From Amborella trichopoda (Eukaryota > Streptophyta > Magnoliopsida > Amborellales > Amborellaceae), in assembly GCF_000471905.2 (NCBI RefSeq), contig NW_006494931.1, forward strand, positions 5,815,870 through 5,879,869: a stretch of DNA of 64,000 nt, given 5' to 3'. Position 1 is the stretch's first letter; the number at the start of each line of letters is the position of its first letter. A model generated the notes under the pieces. The model was not told the DNA's origin. It searched no databases and saw only the letters and a program-made list of their open reading frames with translations. Shown in pieces: positions 46,633 to 57,600 of the stretch. The position numbers and the translations under genes were made by a program.

Positions 46633-46960
46633 GGGCCGTGAGCCCTAGCCCGAGCCCATCATAGCCGTAGCCCCGCGCATCCCTTCGTTCCCGATTGGGC
46701 CAAGCTGGGCCATGTGCTCGAGCCCAAGGCCCCTGCACAACTGTCGCTTGTGCATCCCTTCGTCCCCGACTGGACCGGGCCTCCCGTGAGCCTGAGGCCC
46801 CTTTTCAGCCACCTCTTGAGCATCCCTTCATCCCTGACTAGGCCTTGCAGGGCCGTGAGCCCGAGCCTGAGGCCCTTTTCAGCCGCCGCCTACGCAATCC
46901 TTCATCCAAACTGGGGCAAGCAGGGTCAAGAGCCGAGACCAAGCCCAAAGGCCTGTCTCC
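46633..46960 (+). repeat. 70-74 bp GC-rich tandem array
   Basis: GGGCC(G/A)TG(A/T)GC marks units at 46633, 46707, 46777, 46850 and 46923. Each has GCATCCCTTCGTCCC in its second half. The plus-strand frames through 46714-47382 are read-through of this GC-rich, Pro/Arg/Ser-rich sequence with no domain. 47000-47400 continues with similar but irregular sequence. Confidence 0.8.
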
Positions 46961-47675
46961 CCTGCGCAGCCGCCACATGCATTTCTCTCTCATGCGTATC
47001 ACGCGTGTGTCCCTAACGCAACCGCCGCATGCACTCCTCTCTCGTGCGCATCTCTCCTGCCCAACTACCACACTCATTCCTCTCACGTGTGTCACGTGCG
47101 CGTGCCTTCTGCCAGCATCCGTGCATAACCTCACACACCTCTTTCACGGTGAGCCGGGTCGAGCCATTCTTTGCCATGAGCTCGAGCCCGGGTTTTTTCC
47201 CCCATTTGCCCTCGTGCCATGCCAAGCCTATCGCGTCAAGCCAAGCGCCTTCTACATCGAGCCTGGAGCCTCACCCTCTTCACGCATGCCCCTTCCGTGT
47301 GCACATACTCCCTTCCCCGGTGGATCGAGTTAAGCCTTCCCTGACCATGTGCTACCTTCGATGCGCATCCCGTTCTCCCTAGTGGGTCAAGTCACGTCCC
47401 CGTGACCTCATTCATGTACATGTGCCACCATGACTCACCATCCCCAATAAGTCACACCATCCTCACCCTCGTCCTTCCCTATGCATGTGCCACCATGCTT
47501 CACCATCCTCAGTGAGTCATCGCTCACCACTCTCCATTATCTGATCTGTAAAACCACCCTAAACCATCTTTCACCTTCATATCTACCATCAAACCATTGT
47601 CACCTCATCATTCGCCATCCCCCAATAAATTACCCTCATCACCCAAAAGCTTGTTCCAACCTCTGGCAAGCAGCG

Positions 47676-48000
47676 CCCTCCATTGCAACTTCATTCATCC
47701 TACACAAAAGTCCTAAATCATTACACCAGTAAGTCGCGTATTCCGCCATCAACCACTCATCCCTCATAAAAACTCACGTCATTCCTCAGTGAGTTACACC
47801 CTCCATTGCAACTTCATTCATCCTACACAAAAGTCCGATATCATTACCCTAGTAAGTTACGTATTCCACCATCAACCTCTCATCCCTCATAAAATCTCAC
47901 ACCATTCCCCAGTGAGTCGCACCCTCCATTGCCATCCCATTCACCTCCCACAAGAGCTCACCCCTTTATCTGTTGGTCAAACCACCCCAATTTCCCATCT
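47676..48000 (+). repeat. 123-bp tandem repeat
   Basis: CCCTCCATTGCAACTTCATT starts units at 47676 and 47799; a third, CCCTCCATTGCCATCCCATT, at 47922 is partial. Each unit ends CC(C/T)AGTGAGT(T/C). The same CCCAGTGAGTC.CACC phrase recurs at 59490 and 60280 in the other element's 3' region. Confidence 0.9.
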
Positions 48001-48099
48001 TCATCTCGAAAACTACCATTCACTTCCATCATCATTCAAACACCACCAATTCACTTCCATTTATTTATATATACAATAGAATAGAAAATAAAAATGCAC

Positions 48100-48370
48100 G
48101 GATATGGTCATGAAACCATGGGTAAAAATGCTCAAAGACAAACGGGCATGGTGAAAACTCGAAGGGGTGTTGTGAGTAAAAATGGCAGACGGGCATAGTC
48201 ATGAAACCATGAGTAAGAGTGTTATGCAAAGAAAAAGCCGAGCACAGTGAAAACCCAAAAGGGCACCGTGAGTAAAAGTGAAAAGAAAGGCGGACATGAC
48301 CATGAAGTCACGGGTAAAATAGCTCAATAAAAAGGAAGTTGGTGAAAACCGTTCTACGGAGCCGCTTCCC
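48100..48370 (+). repeat. Second hairpin ladder of the Ogre-like element
   Basis: Units: 48104-48121 (ATGGT/ACCAT), 48148-48174 (CATGGTG/TGTTGTG, weak, G-U rich), 48194-48212 (CATAGT/ACCATG, one mismatch), 48244-48271 (CACAGTG/CACCGTG, one mismatch, inner CCC/GGG), 48295-48312 (CATGAC/GTCACG, one mismatch). Every unit is followed by G(A/G)GTAAAA or close to it. Aligns unit by unit with 60560-60745. Confidence 0.75.
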
Positions 48371-49029
48371 TCTTTGTTCAAGTGAAAACGGAAACGGCAT
48401 CTGAACCAATAAGCAGGTTGATGCAGCACTCGCCTTCATAGGCAGCTTCGGCTGGCAATCCACACAAGAAAAGCCCGGTAGTTTAGGGGTTAGTACCCTG
48501 CTACCAAGACCAAAAAGAGCTTAAGAAAATTCCAATGGCCTAAGTCAATCCATTAGAAGAACCCAAAAGTCAGAAAAATCAACAAGGCAGTTAACCAGGA
48601 CTCCATGCTAAAGGAGTTCATTTCCAAGAAGTCACCAAAAACAAGAACGTCACGTCGACAAGCCAAGGATGCTCCCAAAAAGGCAGATCACTGTCAAGCC
48701 AGACCAACACCCTCCACCAACAATCGGGGTGAAGTCTCTCAAGGTTCTCAATTGCTGTCAATCTAGACTTTTCAGGCCAGCCACCAGACACCCGTGACTA
48801 AGTGCAGTGAGATTGGGGTTCACACCCCAAAGAGACCGCCTCGGCAAAACACCTCCCTAACCGACAGACCCAAACTTTTCGGGACAGGCCAACAAAAAGC
48901 TCCCGACTGAACCTGGTAGGATGGGGACCAAAGAGGTACTTTACTTGTCAAAACAAATCCAAACCATGGCGTAGCATCTCACACGCCCACCAAACCCTCG
49001 ACTGCCTATCCAAAGAAGAAACCATCTCT

Positions 49030-49400
49030 TGAATTGGTAAGAAAGCCTTTAAGCAAGGCCCCCACCAGAAGAATTGAAAAGAACCCATCTCTTAAAGTGG
49101 GAAAGAAGCCCTTATGCAAGGCCCCCTCCAGAAGACTAAAAACTAACTGATTGGGAAGGAAGCCCTTAAGCAAGGCCCCCAACTACTAGTCAAACTTCGA
49201 TTCTGACTAATTGGGTGTACAAGCCCTTAAAAAAGGCCCCCAATTGTTGGAACAAAAAATAAGGACTACTAAAGTGGGAAGAAAGCCCTTAAGCAAGGCG
49301 CCCACCAGTAGCTCACGTCTCTTCTCCCCCAAAGTCTTGACATCACTAAGTCTAGAAGACCTTAAGCAAGGCCCCCAGTCGTTAAAGCACCTTGGTCATC
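49030..49400 (+). repeat. Hairpin array with conserved GCCCTTAAGCAAGGC core, before the 3' LTR
   Basis: Six units of ~55-75 bases. The core GCC(C)TTAAGCAAGGC is constant; flanking stems vary: TGGT/ACCA (49035-49077), TTGGG/CCCAA (49151-49182), AATTGGG/CCCAATT (49209-49245, perfect), CTACT..GTGGG/CCCAC.AGTAG (49266-49311). The rest of 48371-49029 and 49401-49540 shows no gene; the bases before the LTR read CGTCGGGGCAAGC, a weak polypurine tract. Confidence 0.75.
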
Positions 49401-49540
49401 CCTTAGGGAAGAAGCTTGGCACGATTTCCCCTTTGCCGATGCCGGTGGCTGAGAGGAAAAATGAAAGCCAAAGGACCAATTTTGATTACCAATGTTGTTC
49501 TTCTCTCTTCTCTTGAAGTACAGCATTCGTCGGGGCAAGC

Positions 49541-52500
49541 TGTTATAAGGTATTTTTCAACACTTGTACCCCGAGGCGAATAAGGAGAGAGCCAATCGTG
49601 ACTTAGGCTTGCAGGTACCAGAATGCATGTGGACCACGGAAGCACAATTGAAATAAACCCTGATCTGGAGCACAATTTTGAAAGACAATGGATTGGCCCC
49701 AAAAGGCATGTAGAAGTAGCCCATGACTCCTTAAGAATACCTACCAAGTTTTGTCACAATCTGACGATGTTAAGGTGGATCAAGGACAAAATCAATTTTC
49801 ATATTCAGCCTCTAACATGCTGAAAATGCACCTTATAACTACAGCTTTATTATCGAAGCTTCAGATGGGTACCATAACACTTCCATTGGATGTCAAATTT
49901 CGGCTCAATCGAACGCTTCTTGACTCATCTGTGGCCAACTTACCCAAAACGGGTAGGTTATACACTATTCTGGTGCACCTTTAGTGAACCAGTTTCCATT
50001 TATGGAAACTATGCAATGTGATGTCGGGAACACCATTGAATGATCATATATCCTTCGTCTTAAGTCGGATCAAGCTCAAATTTTCACGACGATCTTTGTC
50101 TCGTCAACATGCACATTTTGATATGTGGCATAGCTCATGATGTCGCCTGAGACGAGAGAAATCTTAGAGAGAAGCCTCTTAATAAAACTCATGTGTAACA
50201 GATTTTTAGAAGAAGAATACTCATTCAATCAAATGGCCACATCATGAAGACCCGATATCGGATCGTCTTGAAACCGGGTCTGTTGCGACCACGAGATCAA
50301 GGGCTTCGATTCGAGCTAAACATCATGCACGATGATTCATCTGAACGACTGTATTTTAAGGTGCAAAGAAAGGCATTTTCTGGTGGCTGGATCCAAATTC
50401 CGGCAAGTTCCCCAATTCGGCAAGAGGCGATTCAGGCACCGAATCGAGCCATTCTCATCACCAAACGACTTCCTCATCGTTCCATGATAAAAAGATTGAT
50501 AAAAAATGCCAAAGAATGGTCATGATCCAAAATCTAAGATCGCACACTTCTCATCTTTTTACAAATCTTGCGAAGAGCCCAATGCTTCGATTGGAGGATC
50601 AAAAGATACATCAAAATGATCGCCTCGCCTAGACTGTCATAATTGCGGCATTATTTTCACCAGAAAGTTGACTGAAAGGTCTGAAACGAACCTCTAAAGA
50701 TCATCATGGTTCATAGCCACTTTTTAGGGACCATCCTGTCATTTAAAAGATTGTGGGTAAAGGCAAAAGCGTCATTTTACTCAAAAAACGGGATTCAATT
50801 TTAATTTACAAATTTTTTTTTTTTCAGCAATTTCCTTTAGTTTCAAGCATCCACCCTTGTTTCAAGGGTAGCTCTATATAAGCACTTGTAACCCTAAGTC
50901 CAAAAAGAGGAGAATTAATAAGATTGAACCCCTTAAGCTTAAGGTTTTCAATTTAGTTTTCCTTGGTTTGCAATACTTTTCCCTACCCATAAGCCACTAC
51001 TCATGGAACTTCTCGCTCCCCCCATGGAATCTCTTACTTCTCACCCGGAACTCTCAACTCTCGACCTAGCCACCGGTCCAACTCAAGGGCCCAACTAAGT
51101 ACTTTTCTCTTCTCTTTCTCTCTCTTCTCTCACCTTCTCTCTTCTTTCTCTCTCTTCAGTCCTCTCTCACTCTCTCTTCATGGTCAACTTGTCGTTGGCC
51201 TGCCTCCTCTTTCTATCTTTCTCTCTCTTTCTTCCTCGTCGCTCTCTCCTTTCTCTTTCTCTCTCTTCCTCTCCCCTCTCTCTCCCTCTCGGGTTGATCG
51301 AGCCAGCGGCTTAGCTACCGACTCCCTCTCTTTCTCCTCCTCTCTCTTTCTATCTCCTCTCCTTCTCTCTTCCTCTTCCCCCAAACTTATTTTCCCTCTT
51401 CTCTCTCTCTTTCTCTCCTTTCTCCTCTCTTCTCTCTTTTTCTCTCTCTTCATCTCCCCTCTCTTTCTCTCTCCCTCTCGGTTTGATCGAAGAAGTCGGC
51501 CCCCTCTTTTTCTCCTCCTCTTTTTCTCTCACGTCTCCTTCTTTCTTCCTCTTGCCCCTTACTTCTTTCCCTCCTCTCTCTCATATCCTTTCTCTCTTTT
51601 CTCTTTTTCTCTCTTCCTCTCCTCTCTCTTTCTCTTTCTTTCTCCTTCTCAATTTGACCGAGTCGGTGGCTAAGCCATCGGCTCCCTCTATTTCTCCTTC
51701 TCTCTCTTTCTCTCTCCTCTCCTTCTTTCTTCCTCTTCCCCCTCACTTCTTTTCCCTCTTCTCTCTCTCTCCTTTCCCTTCTCTCCTCTCTCTTTCTCTC
51801 TCTTCTTCTCCCCTTTCTTTCTCTCTCGCCCTCGCGGTTTGAACGAGCCGACTGCTAAGTCGCCGGCTCCCTCTCTTTCTCCTCCTCTCTCTTTCTCTCT
51901 ACTCTCCTTCTTTCTTCCTCATCCCCCTCACTTCTTTTCCCTCTTCTCTCTCTCTCCTTTCCTTTCTCTCTCTCTTTCCCTTTTCTCTTTCTCCACCTCT
52001 TGGTTTGATCGATTTCTCTCTTTCCCCTCCTCTCCCTTTCCCTTTTCCCTCTTGTCTTTTTCTCTTTCACTCTCTCTTCATGGTCAACTAGGCCGGCAGC
52101 TAAGCTGTCAGCCCGTCTCCTCTTTCTCTCTCTCTCTCCCTCTCCACTATCTCTCTTCCTCTCTCCGTCGGCTCCCTCTCTTTCTCCTCTCTCTTGCTTT
52201 CTCTCTCTATTTCTCTCTCCCTCTCAGTTTGATCGAGCCCGCGGTTAAGCTGTTGGCTCTCTCTCTTTCTCTCTCTCTCTCCCTCTCGGTTTGACCGAGC
52301 CGGCGATTAAGCCGTCGGCTCACTTCATTTCTTCTCTCCCTCTTTCCCCTCTCTCGCTCTTTCTCTCTGCCTCCAGGCTCGACTGAGCCGATGACCCTCA
52401 TTTTTCTTTCTCTCCCCTTCCCTCTCCCTCTCTCTCTCTTTCTTTTCTTTCTCACCCTCTTTCTTTCCCTTCTCTCTATTTCTTTATCCCTCAAGGTTTG

Positions 52501-52580
52501 ACCGAACCGGTGGTTAAGCTGTCGGCTCTCTCTCTCTCTCTCTCTTATCTTCTCTCTCATTCTCTCTTTCTTTCTCTCTC
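49541..52580 (+). mobile_element. 3' LTR of the Ogre-like element, end lost
   Basis: Starts TGTTATAAGGTATTTTTCAAC. U3 aligns with the 5' LTR over its whole length, including CATCATGAAGACCCGATATC (50239), TATATAAG (50875-50882) and CTCAAGGGCCCAACTAAGTA (51083). The CT-rich region with the TTTGA.CGAGCC motif follows from 51110. At 52580 it ends in a CT run and an inverted LTR end begins, so the ~450-base tail of the 5' LTR is absent. Confidence 0.82.
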
Positions 52581-55500
52581 TGGTTAGGTGCCTCAATCTT
52601 GCCCTCTAGGTCGGGTTGACCTAGTGGCATGGTTCCGAGTTCGAGATCAACCCGAGACGTGTGCAGGATACCAACCGATTAGAGAGGATATAAGGTCGCT
52701 AGGAAGGACTTAACTCGTGTGGATCCGTGACACGCTCAGACTGGCTGCGTGGGCTCCATCTTAGAACACGTTGGAATCGCCTCTCTTGACTTGTTTCTCC
52801 TTTTCTGCAAACACACACACGTAAGACGTCCTAATAAGTGGGTCTGGGAACCCTGACTTGTCGAAGATAAAATAAAATAAAATGGAGTGAAATAAAAAGT
52901 AAAATGGGACGAGATGAAATGAAAAATGAAAGAGATGAATTGATATAAAATAAGATTAGAAGATGAAGTTAGGATGAAATAAGAATAAAATGAATTAAAA
53001 TAAAATGAAGTAAAGGAAAATAAAATAAAAAGGGTAAAAGGAAATGAATAGAATATGATGGGGTAAATAAAATAAAATAGGTAAATGAAGTAAAGTAAAA
53101 TAAATAATTAAAATAAAATAGAATGAGATAAATAAAGATGAAATAAGATGAAGTAAGATAAAAATGAAAATAGAACAAGATGAAACAAGAAAGATAAGTA
53201 ATGAAATAAAAGGAGGTGAAGGGAAACAAAAAAAAAGGTAAAGTATTATAATAATAAATAAATAAATGAGGATGCTTTGGTTAGGAACAGTGATTTAAAA
53301 AACGGATCAGCGCCTCAGATCGGGCACTTCAAAAACCCATCTGGATCGGTGAAACGACGATCCGGATTGGGAATCGGCCTACTCGATCGGATTAAGCTTT
53401 AAAAAAATTCAAAAAAAATATTAAAATTAATTATAAATATTGTCTTTTAGGAATCTAATAAGAAATGAGGGTGCTCCATTGTTAACTTTCTTTTTTTTCA
53501 TCAATTTGTGAATATTGAGATGTTTTTTCCTTGTATAAACTTATGTTAACCATTAAATTTACATCACTCCTAAGAAAAATCATATAATTTTCATGAATAA
53601 AATATATAATCATACATGGACTACTATAAAGAGTAGATTTAATCGATACAAAATGGCCATCAAAATCTCAAATTGGCAGAAAGCCTTAATCCCCTAAAAA
53701 AACTCAAATTATTACAAACTAACAAACTATAATCTAAATTTATTACAACCTAACTAACTATAATGTAATATGCCGAAATTAATATTGTTGGTTTAAAGTT
53801 TATAATTATTTTATTTTATAAATAATAACAAATCAAAAATATTTTGTAATACGATCTAATTTAAATAGTATTATTGAGAATTGTAAGAAAGATAATAAAT
53901 TACATGATTTATAATGCAAAAATAAAAAATTTGGTTATAAATTATTAGAATGCGTACCAATTTTTGAAAGAACACTTTAATTTTTTAAAATTTTAATTTT
54001 TTAGACTTCTAGAATAAATTTATTAAAAGAGATTATTAATAGAAAGAGAGAGATTTCAAATGGAATAAATTTCTTTAAAAACAAATTTTAATTTTTTAGA
54101 TTCATAGAATAAATTTAATAAAAAGATTGTTAATAAAAAGAGAGATTTAAAAAAAAATAAAAAATAAAAAAAAATAAAAAATAAATGTTAAAAAAAAAAT
54201 ATTTTCTGCTTATTTTTGTTGTCAAGTTGACAACAAAAATAAAATAAGATATGTCCAAGGCGAGAATCGCACTTGAGAAGTGAAGGCTCTACCGTAGAAG
54301 TGATAATCATTCTGCCACATCAGCACAAGTGTAATTGTTTTCTATATTAATAGTACTTATCCAAAGTATACCATAATTTAACGCACCGTGAGAATTATTT
54401 TACATCCAAGTTTTAGATTGATGTATATAAATTGCTTTATAAGTTTCCAAACAATTCCACGCATATGCCTGAGGTTGCCATCCATACGCGGTCAATGGGA
54501 GAACGGTAGTCCCTTCCCACATGTGGATACTAAGAATCAACGATGTTTTGGCCACGTGCTAACTCGCTATGTGACGTCATACGGGCGATATGATGTCACA
54601 CAAGCGCTTCTGTTCTGGAATCAGGTGGTTCCTGCGATATAACGTCCCATAAGAGGTTCTTTTTAGAATCGAGCGGTTCCTGGTTTTACATTGGAATCGA
54701 TACAAGGTAACCGACCCCGTGCCTACTCGGACGAGTCGCAATCAATTTTTAAATCACGGGTAAGGAGAGAGATGGCCGATTTTTAAATCACCGGTTACGA
54801 GAGGAAGGGAGGAATATAATAATAGAAAAAGAAAAGAAAAGTTCTTTTGGTTTAGAGAGAGAGTGGGCTGTGCATTGGTGTTTTATTGTGAGAGAGGGAG
54901 AGAGAGTCGGACATATGGGTTTGTTGGTTTTACGTGTGAAGGTGGGACGGGGAACGAAAACCTCATGAAACGAAAAAAGGCCGAAACGAAATGAGCAAAA
55001 CGAAAAGAAAAGGGGTTTTCGTTTGGGGATGTTTTAGAGAGAGAAAGAACCGTGGGGAGAGGCAGAGACGAAAATAGGGGCGCAAGAGGTTGCGGAGAGA
55101 ATAGCAAGTGGCTGAGAGGGGGCAACAGTGGGTGTTCGCTATTGGATTTAGAGAGAGAAAGGGCAGCAAGGTTGCTACGAGGTGGCGGATATTGCGGGTG
55201 CAGGAAGAAGAAAGAGATATGGGCGAGAATAAGAGGAAAGGGTCAGCAGCCAGCTGTCGTCTGGTGCGAGAGGGGCAGAGAAAAGAGGAAGCCTAGTTGC
55301 AGGCAGTGGAGGTCAAGGAGAGAAAGCAAGAACAGGGTGAATGGCGGAGGTTGCACGCAACTGGAGGAAGTCACAGCACGGTTGTGGTCGAAGAAAGAAG
55401 AAGGTGAGGTGATGGCTGCTATAGTGGCTGCAGCAGTAAATGGCGAAGATAGAGATGAGGGAGTTGCTGGTGGTGGTGATTGAGGAAGAAAGAGGCGGAG

Positions 55501-56413
55501 ACAGGGCAGTCGAGGGAGGTGGTGGCAGCTGGTTGGAGTGGAGAGATGTGGTGGCATGTGGTTTAGAAGAAGATGGGAAAGTTTTGGAGGTGGAACAGCG
55601 AGGTAAGGTGGTTGAGTGAGGCTGCCACTGGGTGGAGGAGATGGAGGAGACGGGAGCAGAGGTGGAGAGAAAGAGCTAGCGATTTGGTTGCTGCCCGGCA
55701 CAGCAGGCTGAGAGGAAGGAGGCAGATAAAGAGGACAGGTGTTGCAGAGGTTGTTGCGAGAGAGACTGGCTGCAGAGGTTGCTGCTTGGTTGCAAAGAGT
55801 TGAAAGGAGTGGGCAGCAGTAGCAGAGAGAGAAGAAAAGGCGGTGAGCTGGGGAGAGGCACACGGCGATGGTGTTTTTGTTTACTTACACGGCTTTGGGT
55901 AGGATAAATCGCACACGGCAGTGAGGGAAGAGGAGTGCGCACGGCAATCGGGTTAGGAAAGGGGCGCGCACGGCGATAGGGCTATAGGAAAGGGGCACAT
56001 AGGTTGGAGGGTCGCACGAGACGGTGATAAGAAGGGAGATTTGGGAGACGGTCGCACGGGATCACATTATGCGAGGGAACATGAGGGTGCACCAAAAAGA
56101 GGTGAGGTGAGGGTGAGCAAAAAAAGACGAGAGAGAAAGACGTACGTGAGAGACAATTAAGAAAATGAGACTCAAATGAGTTTCGAGGGTGAACCGAAAA
56201 AAAGTGATCATATAGGGGTAAAAGGAAAAGGAAATAGGGTTAGTGAGAAGGAAGGAGAGAAAAAGAAAGGAAGAAAATGTGAAACACCTACGGCAATAGG
56301 CTTCCGCTGTATGTGGAAGAGGAGAGAGAAAGAGAGAAAAGAAAAGAAGAGAGATAAAGAGAGAGAAAAACAAACACTAAGCTCAGGGGTACCAGCCCGA
56401 AAATTTCTCTCTC
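52581..56413 (-). mobile_element. Inverted LTR fragment of the Ogre-like family (R/U5 part), split by a MITE
   Basis: Read on the minus strand from 56413 the sequence has GGCTGGTACCCCTGAGC, like the GG(T/A)C(T/C)GGTACCCT region at 20373 and 62892. A GA-rich strand (CT-rich on minus) follows, and the end of the LTR is at 52870-52581 (TTTGCAGAAAAGGAG, CAAGTCAAGAGAGGCGATTCC), closing with GGCACCTAACCA. U3 is missing. Part of 52860-53270 is (AAAATAAAAT)n-like. The plus-strand frames over 55052-55863 are composition products. It may be the 3' LTR of the minus-oriented copy whose integrase end is at 57780-58320. Confidence 0.7.
53287..54792. mobile_element. hAT-like non-autonomous DNA transposon (MITE, ~1.5 kb)
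   Basis: It starts (A)CAGTGATTTAAAAAACGG and ends TTTTTAAATCACC(G), inverted repeats of the CAGTG...TTTAAAA kind common in plant hAT elements. Flanks GGTTAGGA (53279-53286) and GGTTACGA (54793-54800) match at 7 of 8 bases, the hAT duplication length. A nearer end at 54759 with 6 of 8 matching is also possible. The inside is AT-rich with no ORF and has an imperfect ~105-bp duplication at 53985-54150. It lies inside the inverted LTR fragment, so it inserted after that. Confidence 0.6.
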
Positions 56414-57095
56414 GAAGACTGGAGGGAGCCAATCATGAACTTCATAAAGCATGGAAGGCTATCTCAGGATCGAGCGGAATGTAACGACATACGTCGGATG
56501 TCTACCAAGTACACCTTTCTCAAAGGGGACGTTCTCTTTCGTCGATCATTTGATATAATTCTCCTCAGATGCATCGACACACAAGACGAGCAAGGTACTC
56601 GAGGAAGTGCATTCAGGTATCTGTGGGCTGCATCAGTCCAGCCCTACGCTCTACGAGCGCATCTGCAGACTCAGTTATTATTGGCCATCAATGGTGGCCG
56701 ACACTCAAAATGGTGGCCGACACCCAAAGCTATGTCAAAAGATGTCAGGTGTGCCAAATTCATTCAAGCCTCATTCAGCAGCACTTGGAGCCTCTCCATC
56801 CTAGAGTGACATCATGGCCGTTTTCCCAGTGGGGTATGGACATTGTAGGACCCATCCTTTTGCCCTGGGTCATGCCTTCATTCTGGTAGCGACATATTAC
56901 GTCTCCAAGTGGGCTGAGGCAGTCCCTCTCAAACAAGTTTCAGGAACCACTAGGACTAATTTCATGTGTCACCACATTATATACCGGTTCGGGGTTCCAA
57001 ACTGAATAATCTCTGATAATAGCCCTCAGTTAAGAAGCCATCACGTTGATCGCCTTGCCAACCAGTTCGGTTTCGAGTGGAAGTACTCGACCATG
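56414..57095 (+). pseudogene. Integrase fragment of a Tat-lineage element, plus strand
   Basis: Begins in the linker just before integrase (EDWREPIMNFIKHGRLSQDR, AECNDIRRMSTKYTFLKGDV), has zinc-region pieces (SGICGLHQSSP, CQVCQIHSS) and the core up to the second Asp: FSQWGMDIVGP, ALGHAFILVATYYVSKWAEA, IIYRFGVPN, ISDNSPQLRS. It stops after KYSTMYY, just before the block with the catalytic Glu. Several frames are used. It abuts the inverted LTR fragment on the left and unrelated sequence on the right, so it is a broken-off piece. Confidence 0.8.
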
Positions 57096-57374
57096 TACTA
57101 TTTTACAGTTGGGGGAACCGAAGAGGCATGGGAGTCAATCCCCTTTAGAAATTGGGAACAGTAGGAACTTGGATACTTCAAGGACATCCATGTCATTAAG
57201 TGGCATGCAGTGCTGCCTTCATGCCTCCCTAGGCCACGCATGGCGATGGCCATGCTCGGAAGCATGCTGCTCTCGACAATGTCTTGCTTGGCATTGGCCT
57301 GCCCGTGGTGATAGCAGGACGCGACATTGTGTTGTGCACAATGATGACCATGGACGGCGATATTTGTGGGGGTC

Positions 57375-57600
57375 AAGAGTGATGGCAAACGAGGAGGCGC
57401 TGCCGCTGCGGTCTGTTGGAAGCCAAGTCCTCTAGCACAACCGTGAAGTCCATGTTGTTCTGTGGAAGGGCATCCACTGCGAACATGGTATGCTCTCCAT
57501 CATAAGTCAGTTCCTTGCCAGAGAAGTCTACCTTGTATGTTCAGTATACACGCCAGATAAATTGGAGCTAACTCGGAAATGGTTGGCCTGTAGCCGTCTT
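57375..57600 (-). pseudogene. ARGONAUTE-like (AGO4-clade N-domain) gene fragment
   Basis: On the minus strand, 57519-57412 gives GKELTYDGEHTMFAVDALPQ and then NNMDFTVVLEDLASNR without a stop. From memory of the family, plant AGO4-type proteins have a matching order here: GK.FAYDGEK.LFT.GALP, then a hydrophobic (E/D)F.VVLE(D/E). A second piece upstream on the same strand, LQANHFRVSS (57595-57565), resembles the NHFKV segment that lies before it in these proteins; the part between is deleted. A stop comes near 57375. Plant ARGONAUTEs bind small RNAs; the AGO4 clade directs DNA methylation of transposons. This is a short dead fragment. It needs a database search, as my match is from memory of the family. 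Confidence 0.5.

Larger units (their letters stand above)
29836..52580 (+). mobile_element. Giant Ogre-like Tat-lineage retrotransposon (~22.7 kb)
   Basis: Plus-strand order: 5' LTR (29836-34641), primer-binding site, leader, gag, linker, RT, RNase H, archaeal-type RNase H, integrase remnant, hairpin repeats, an antisense ORF, a long tandem-repeat 3' region, then a 3' LTR from 49541. LTRs near 5 kb, a total above 20 kb, dual RNase H and a TGGCGAC-type primer site are traits of Ogre/Tat elements. The two LTRs share their U3 closely (TATA 1313 bases from the start in one, 1334 in the other). The 3' LTR end is missing: its CT-rich block runs into an inverted LTR end at 52581, so no target duplication can be checked. 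Confidence 0.82.

Noticed and set aside
46714..47382. Pro/Arg-rich ORFs of 100-162 codons
   Set aside because: Derived from the GC-rich 73-bp array and its surroundings; three frames open at once and no family match.
51483..52294. Ser/Leu/Phe-rich plus-strand and Arg/Glu-rich minus-strand ORFs
   Set aside because: Both strands of the same CT-rich LTR repeat; the same happens at 31549-32168 and 33638-33913.
54250..54330. Possible tRNA pseudogene on the minus strand (GGTAGAG...GTGCGATTCTCGCC)
   Set aside because: No complete cloverleaf or acceptor stem; it is inside the AT-rich MITE and could be a chance match.
55052..55863. ORFs of 143 (plus) and 206 (minus) codons
   Set aside because: GA/CT-biased inverted LTR sequence, no domain, and both strands open over the same bases.
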